From positions 248,001 through 312,000 of the forward strand of contig CADECF010000002.1 in assembly GCA_902825775.1 (NCBI GenBank): DNA of 64,000 nt. Direction: 5' to 3'. The DNA comes from an uncultured Lysobacteraceae bacterium. GTDB taxonomy: Bacteria; Pseudomonadota; Gammaproteobacteria; Xanthomonadales; Xanthomonadaceae. The notes under the pieces were generated by a model. That model was given only the letters and a program-made list of their open reading frames with translations. It did not search any database and had not been told where the DNA came from. This document shows positions 59,708 through 64,000 of the stretch, piece by piece; position 1 is the first letter of the stretch, and each line of letters begins with the position of its first letter. The translations under genes and the position numbers were made by a program.

Positions 59708-60112
59708 ATGAACAAGCCCTCCATCAACACCTTGCTGCAGGAATTCGAAGCCGCCCAAGCGCAGCGCAAGCTGCCCGAGTTCGGCCCGGGCGACACCGTC
59801 GTCGTCAACGTCAAAGTGAAGGAAGGCAATCGCGAGCGCGTGCAGGCCTACGAAGGCGTCGTGATCGGCAAGAAGAACGCCGGCCTCAACTCCGCTTTCA
59901 CCGTGCGCAAGATTTCGCACGGCTACGGCGTCGAGCGCGTCTTCCAGACCCACAGCGCCACCATCGACTCGGTGCAGGTCAAGCGCCGCGGCGCGGTCCG
60001 CGCCGGCAAGCTGTACTACCTGCGCGGCTTGGAAGGCAAGAAGGCCCGTATCAAGGAAGATCTGGCCGCCCACGCCAAGGCCAAGAACGCTCCGGCCGCT
60101 GCTGCCGAGTAA
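59708..60112 (+). CDS. rplS: 50S ribosomal protein L19
   Basis: 134 aa. Core [30 protein letters not shown], then [34 protein letters not shown]. Last gene of the operon. C-terminal Ala/Lys extension beyond the core. Confidence 0.97.
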   Translation: MNKPSINTLLQEFEAAQAQRKLPEFGPGDTVVVNVKVKEGNRERVQAYEGVVIGKKNAGLNSAFTVRKISHGYGVERVFQTHSATIDSVQVKRRGAVRAGKLYYLRGLEGKKARIKEDLAAHAKAKNAPAAAAE

Positions 60113-60137
60113 GCTTCCGTCTCATTCGATACACGAA

Positions 60138-60162
60138 CGGCCGCCTTTGGGCGGCCTTTTTC
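60138..60162 (+). terminator. Terminator after rplS
   Basis: GGCCGCC-TTTG-GGCGGCC followed by TTTTT, about 25 bases past the stop. Confidence 0.9.
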
Positions 60163-60181
60163 GTTTCATGCCACTGGTTTT

Positions 60182-60305
60182 TCCTTCTCCCTCCGGGAGA
60201 AGGTGCCCGAAGGGCGGATGAGGGTTCGGTGTGTGATTGTCGTAACGCGCTCGCGCCGAACCCTCATCCGACGCTGTGCGCCACCTTCTCCCGGAGGGAG
60301 AAGGA
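60182..60305. repeat. Intergenic inverted repeat, family E
   Basis: TCCTTCTCCCTCCGGGAGAA and reverse complement at the ends, with GGTGCCCGAAGGGCGGATGA inside. Lies between convergent rplS and the NIPSNAP gene. Confidence 0.9.
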
Positions 60306-60315
60306 AAAGCAGGGC

Positions 60316-60636
60316 CTAATCGCCTTCTGCCGAAAACACAGGCCGGAAGAACGACCGCTCCCAGCTCACGATGCAGCGCGTGCGCTCGGCCAGCGCCAAG
60401 GCTTCCTGGCATTGCGCATCGTCCTTGGCCTGTTCGCGATAACGTTCGTACGCGGCGAAACTGGGAAAGGTGAACATCGCCAGCGCCACATTGTTGGCGC
60501 CTTCGGAAGGCATGAAATAGCCGTGGTGGTCGCCGCCGAATTTCCCGACCAGGCGGATCCACATCCGGCCATAGGTTTCGAAATCGTCGAGCTTGTAGGG
60601 ATCGATGACGTAGCGCAGGAAACAGGTGACGGCCAT
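60316..60636 (-). CDS. NIPSNAP-family protein
   Basis: 106 aa from MAVTCFLRYVIDPYKLDDFETYGRMW with GGAG upstream. Dimeric alpha-beta barrel fold related to NIPSNAP. Bacterial members have no firm function. An 11-codon upstream extension lacks a ribosome-binding site. Confidence 0.85.
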   Translation of the reverse strand: MAVTCFLRYVIDPYKLDDFETYGRMWIRLVGKFGGDHHGYFMPSEGANNVALAMFTFPSFAAYERYREQAKDDAQCQEALALAERTRCIVSWERSFFRPVFSAEGD

Positions 60637-60771
60637 GGGGACTCCGTGCGATAGGCGTGGCCGCAACATAGCACCGGCGAACGCCGACAGCGCTTCGTCG
60701 AAGCGGCTTCAGACGCGAAGTTTTCGAGCCCTTAGCCCTCATCCGATTCGAAGCTCAGCGATCCTGTTTTT

Positions 60772-60856
60772 TTGTGGGAGCGGCTTTAGCCGCGAGCTTT
60801 TTCCACAAGTTCACGAAATCTGAAGGAAGAGCTCGCGGCTAAAGCCGCTCCCACAA
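60772..60856. repeat. Intergenic inverted repeat, family A, overlapping the HD-gene 3' end
   Basis: GTGGGAGCGGCTTTAGCCGC and reverse complement. The right arm supplies the last codons (W-E-R-L) and stop of the neighbouring reading frame. A decayed third half lies at about 60699-60730. Confidence 0.9.
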
Positions 60857-61431
60857 GGTGCCGAACCAGCCTTTGGCCAGCGCATCCTGGAGACGGGCGT
60901 CGATATGCCGCCACAGATCGGGACACCCTGCTTCGATCGGCGCGCGCACCCGCGCCACCACGCGCTCGTAGCCGATCCCGTTCTCGCGCCAGCTCTGCCC
61001 ATCGTTGGCCAGGTTGAGCAGCACCGGCATCGCCCGATCCATGGCGTTGGCGAAGCGCGCTTCGGGCGTTTCGCCGCGTTCGAATTCCAGCCACAACGCC
61101 AGCATCGGCGCGCCTTGCGCATCGGGCAGCATGCCGAAGATCCTGGTCGCCGCCGCCAGCTCGGCCGCCTTGCGTTCTTCCCAGCCGCCTTCGACGAAGG
61201 CCATCGTGTCGCCGGTAACGATTTCGCCGATATCGTGCACCAACAGCATGCGGATCACCCGATCGATATCGACCGGCGTTTGCGCACGATGCGCCAGCGA
61301 CATTGCCAGCATCGCCAGCTGCCAGCTGTGCTCGGCGGAATTTTCGTAGCGGTCTAGGCCCAGCGGCGCACTTTGCGCATCACGCCTTTGAGCTTGTCGA
61401 GCTCGAGGATGAAATCGACGATCTGCTGCAT
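60839..61431 (-). pseudogene. HD-domain hydrolase (YfbR-like) with a -1 base frameshift
   Basis: An intact member would read MQQIVDFILELDKLKGVMRKVR then PLGLDRYENSAEHSWQLAM and so on. Here the first segment (61431 down to about 61366) is in one frame and hits TAG at 61354, while everything from PLGLD to the end is in the next frame. One C appears lost near 61366 (CGC-CCG became CGCCG). The second frame keeps LVHDIGE and the rest of the HD fold (FANAMDRAMPVLLNLANDGQSWRENGIGYERVV), so the event is recent or a sequencing error. Re-initiation at the internal Met (61312) would lose the first HD histidine (AEHSW). Probable dNMP or nucleotide phosphohydrolase if intact. Confidence 0.8.
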
Positions 61432-61478
61432 GGGTCGGCCGGGCATCGATTCGATATCAGGGTACGCCGAATGGATGG

Positions 61479-61820
61479 TTACGCACGCACTACTCCTGGG
61501 TTCGCATCCTGATCCCACTCGTTCCAGGTGTTCGATAGCAAGTAGATTCCGATCAGCGTTCCTACCGGAAATCCGATCAGCATGAATATCGAAATCGCGA
61601 TCGAGGAAACCCGGGCCCAAGGTTTCTTATCCCTCGCGCCTTTGGCGGTCAGGTGGTGAGCGAGAAAAAGAACGACGACAAACAGGGCGGCGCCATACAT
61701 CGAAGGATCTTTCAGGGAAGCCGGTTCGGTCGCCGCCAAAAAGACTATCAGCGCGATGCACATCAGATACAGCCACGAAAGGGCTCGATGAACTCTGAAT
61801 ACCTTTGTATTTCGTTCCAC
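61479..61820 (-). CDS. Small membrane protein, function unknown
   Basis: 113 aa from GTG 61820 with AGGGGG ahead. Three hydrophobic segments (about 13-30, 41-56 and 74-96) and charged ends. Not recognised. Likely a lineage-specific inner-membrane protein. Confidence 0.7.
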   Translation of the reverse strand: MERNTKVFRVHRALSWLYLMCIALIVFLAATEPASLKDPSMYGAALFVVVLFLAHHLTAKGARDKKPWARVSSIAISIFMLIGFPVGTLIGIYLLSNTWNEWDQDANPGVVRA

Positions 61821-61903
61821 GGCGACCCCCTGTCGATGCCGATGGTTCCGGTTGCGGCATCATACCTTTCGTCCGGCCCAGAGGCTCGGACGGCGCCGTC
61901 CCG

Positions 61904-62527
61904 TTATTCGATAGGGTGCCAGCGAGCGGGTTCGAGTTCGAGCGAGGCGGGCGCTTCTCCGCGAAGCAGATCCAACTCGCGGCAGCCGTCCTTCATGGAT
62001 GCGGGCCAATACGTCGCCTGCATGGCGTCCGTGGACAGGAATACGATGCCTAGGAATTTACGCTTGTCGTTGAGCCTGATCTTGAACTCTCGCGCCGGTG
62101 CGCTGATGCGGCTGGCATTGGCGATCCATTCGAAGTCCTTGAAGAACGCGTCGCGTTCGTTGGACAGCGTCGGCGAAGGTTCTGCCTGATCGCGCACGCG
62201 CCACTCGAAAGGTTTTCCTCGCGACCAGCCATCCTTGCCGCGCTTGTAGGTCACCGTTCCCAGCGCCGCCGACGCATGCAGCACGTCGACCTGGTCCGCA
62301 TCCCCTACGCACAAGCTCGGAAATCCGCTTCCGGCGCCGTCGATCGCGACATAGAGATCGACGCCTGCGCGCAGGATCAGCGCCTCGCCGCCGCCCACCA
62401 GCGTTTCCCGTTGCGCGCCGGCCCATTCCTCGGGTTCGATGACGCCATCGACGACAGGCGTAGAGGCGGCCGCCGACTTACTAGCGAATACCGCGAGCAG
62501 AGCGATCCTCGACAGCTTCCGCAACAT
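61904..62527 (-). CDS. Exported protein with CBM9/DOMON-like start, function unknown
   Basis: 207 aa. Signal peptide 1-21 (ALLAVFASKSAAA). TPVVDGVIEPEEWAGA is the typical opening of a carbohydrate-binding or DOMON-like beta-sandwich; FLSTDAMQATYWPASMKDGCRELDLLRG ends the core. Not recognised further. Periplasmic or secreted. Confidence 0.7.
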   Translation of the reverse strand: MLRKLSRIALLAVFASKSAAASTPVVDGVIEPEEWAGAQRETLVGGGEALILRAGVDLYVAIDGAGSGFPSLCVGDADQVDVLHASAALGTVTYKRGKDGWSRGKPFEWRVRDQAEPSPTLSNERDAFFKDFEWIANASRISAPAREFKIRLNDKRKFLGIVFLSTDAMQATYWPASMKDGCRELDLLRGEAPASLELEPARWHPIE

Positions 62528-62640
62528 GGCGAAATCTCCGTGCAGTGGGCGGCGCGTAGCGATTATTGGCTACGCTCCATGTCCGGACAACCGTGGCCGA
62601 TAAGGGCCAATGCGCCTTGCCAGCGCGCGTTCGACATACG

Positions 62641-63309
62641 CTAACCCTCGTCCAGCACGATGTCCCAGTTAGCCAGCAGCGAGTCGGCTTCCAGGTCCTG
62701 CGTCGGGGGTTGCAGTTTCACGATCAAAAGTTCTTTGGCGCCGGCCGTCTGCAGCAGACGGTCGGTATCGTTCAAGGGTTCGCCCGCGAAATACATCTGC
62801 GTCACTACGCGGTTGACCTTGCCGGCTATATCGAAATGGATATGCGGCGGCCGCATCGCGCCGGTCGCATCGGCGGGATACGCGCCGGGCTTGACCGTCT
62901 TGAACCGATAGCGGCCTTCGCTATCGGAGGCGAGTACGGCAAAGCCTTCGAAATTCGGATCCAGCGGTGCCGGATTGATATCGCTGGGATGGGTGTAGCG
63001 GCCATACGTGTTCGCTTGCCAGATCTCGATGCGGATGCCAGGCAGCGGCCTGCCTTTCGAGTCGAGCACGCGGCCCATCACGTGGATGACTTGCCCGGCG
63101 GCGCGGCCGGATCGGCCTACGACGAGGGTCAGGTCCGCATCCTGATCGAGCGGTTTGACGACGGGGTAGAAGGGCCCGAGGATCTGCGCCGGCGTTCTCC
63201 TCCGTTTTTCCGCGAGCAGCGGGCCGGCGCCGCCGAGCATCGCCAGGCCGCCGGCCGCTGCCGACATGCCGAGCACGCGTCGTCGCGAAATATCGTCGTG
63301 GTCGCTCAT
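62641..63309 (-). CDS. Tat-exported intradiol ring-cleavage dioxygenase
   Basis: 222 aa. N-terminal RRRVLGMSAAAGGLAMLGG is a twin-arginine signal. The catechol dioxygenase core has all four Fe(III) ligands: Tyr105 (GRYTHP), Tyr144 (PGAYP), His156 and His158 (RPPHIHFD). Closest in form to protocatechuate 3,4-dioxygenase beta-type single-domain enzymes. Export and lack of an alpha subunit or other aromatic genes nearby suggest action on external phenolics. Confidence 0.9.
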   Translation of the reverse strand: MSDHDDISRRRVLGMSAAAGGLAMLGGAGPLLAEKRRRTPAQILGPFYPVVKPLDQDADLTLVVGRSGRAAGQVIHVMGRVLDSKGRPLPGIRIEIWQANTYGRYTHPSDINPAPLDPNFEGFAVLASDSEGRYRFKTVKPGAYPADATGAMRPPHIHFDIAGKVNRVVTQMYFAGEPLNDTDRLLQTAGAKELLIVKLQPPTQDLEADSLLANWDIVLDEG

Positions 63310-63350
63310 CGCAGCACCTCCGTCGGCGGGGTGATGCGAAGCCTAATCCC

Positions 63351-63806
63351 TTATATTTCCTTTGTCATGAAACGGCTGTACGGGTCTTCGACGTAATCCG
63401 CGAACGGCCCGCATTGGGTGAAGCCGAAACGCTCATACAGCCGATGCGCAGGCGCGAACGCTGCCATCGACCCGGTTTCCAGGCTCAGCCGGCGATAACC
63501 GCGGCGCCGGGCTTCCGGCAGGATGTGATCCATAAGCCCGGCCGCGACGCCTTTGCCTTTGTGGCGCGAGGCGGTGCGCATCGACTTGATCTCGCCGTGC
63601 TGCGGATCCAGCTGCTTGATCGCGCCGCAACCCAGCAGCTCGGCGCCGTCCCATGCGGTCCAGAACGTGATTTCGGGTTTGCGCAACGCATCGAGATCGA
63701 GCGCGTGGATGCTTTCGGGCGGCGAGTGCAGGGCCATGTCTTGCAGGTGTTCGTTGAGCAGCTGCGCGATTTCCGGGCCGCTCAGGTCGTCTATGCGGAT
63801 TTCCAT
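63351..63806 (-). CDS. GNAT-family N-acetyltransferase
   Basis: 151 aa. Acetyl-CoA site MRTASRHKGKGVAAGLMDHIL (R-x-x-G-x-G/A form) and LYERFGFTQCGPFADY at the C-terminal end. Substrate unknown. Confidence 0.9.
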   Translation of the reverse strand: MEIRIDDLSGPEIAQLLNEHLQDMALHSPPESIHALDLDALRKPEITFWTAWDGAELLGCGAIKQLDPQHGEIKSMRTASRHKGKGVAAGLMDHILPEARRRGYRRLSLETGSMAAFAPAHRLYERFGFTQCGPFADYVEDPYSRFMTKEI

Positions 63807-63831
63807 GTGCTGTCGTTTTACGTTCCGTTCT

Positions 63832-64000
63832 TCAGGCGCCTGCCGTCATTAGGCGCCTGGCTTTATCTTCGCGATACAGCCGGTGGAAAAAATACAGGAT
63901 GACCATGATGCCGACCGCGGAAGGCGCGATCTGCGACCACGGCTGTCCGACGCGCACGACATTGCCTACGAACGCGGAAAGCATCGCGAAAATAGAGGCG
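63832..64000 (-). CDS. Membrane protein, C-terminal part (runs off the right edge)
   Basis: 55 residues to the stop at 63832-63834: ASIFAMLSAFVGNVVRVGQP, then IAPSAVGIMVILYFFHRLYRED and the end ARRLMTAGA. At least two hydrophobic segments. Too short to identify. Confidence 0.6.
   Translation of the reverse strand, partial: ASIFAMLSAFVGNVVRVGQPWSQIAPSAVGIMVILYFFHRLYREDKARRLMTAGA

Noticed and set aside
61354..61620. 88-codon minus-strand frame taken as a separate gene
   Set aside because: Only its last 26 codons are meaningful and they are the N-terminus of the frameshifted HD-domain gene.

Overview
The window is GC-rich DNA from a gammaproteobacterium, most likely of the Xanthomonadaceae/Lysobacteraceae (Lysobacter-like). 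This is inferred from gene content and order (parC, rnr-rlmB, pstSCAB-phoU with an OprP-type porin, uvrA, rplU-rpmA-obgE, murJ-ribF-ileS-lspA-ispH, ffh, rpsP-rimM-trmD-rplS) and from the intergenic palindromic repeats typical of that group. It looks like an ordinary chromosome segment. I see no integrase, transposase, phage gene, rRNA or CRISPR array.

Layout. 1-4173: the N-terminal part of a penicillin acylase, thiopurine methyltransferase and parC, all on the minus strand. 4473-6818: an isolated membrane-anchored heparinase II/III-like protein. 7117-11542: tRNA-Leu, rnr, rlmB, a small membrane protein and a guanidinium exporter behind a guanidine-II (mini-ykkC) riboswitch. 11706-15038 (minus): RNase T, then a four-gene unit of ECF sigma factor, EF-hand/EGKCG precursor peptide, MNIO (DUF692) enzyme and DUF2063 partner. 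This unit looks like a bufferin/HvfA-type copper-binding RiPP system and is the most interesting content here. 15165-22580 (minus): the phosphate-starvation block oprP, pstS2, pstS1, pstC, pstA, pstB, phoU, with Pho boxes. 22743-29853: nth, two crotonases, a divergent FKBP, a coupled DUF1289/NudL/sulfurtransferase trio, DUF1272, a PCu(A)C copper chaperone and a thioesterase. 29938-44650: uvrA, then the housekeeping run rplU to radA with tRNA-Thr and rpsT. 44856-49672 (minus): a MarR-controlled tripartite drug efflux operon. 49984-60112: an S41 protease, a YpjD-like protein, ffh, a GFA protein, nitronate monooxygenase, DUF898 plus M48 protease, and the rpsP-rimM-trmD-rplS operon. 60316-64000 (minus): NIPSNAP, a frameshifted HD-domain gene, three proteins of little or no known function, a Tat-exported intradiol dioxygenase and a GNAT acetyltransferase.

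Intergenic spaces are full of inverted-repeat elements of at least six sequence families, called A to F here. Some are nested inside one another, and some supply or overlap stop codons of neighbouring genes. Most other genes are conserved housekeeping functions with intact motifs. Starts were adjusted from the longest open frames using ribosome-binding sites, start/stop overlaps and family lengths. GC content and similarity searches were not computed.
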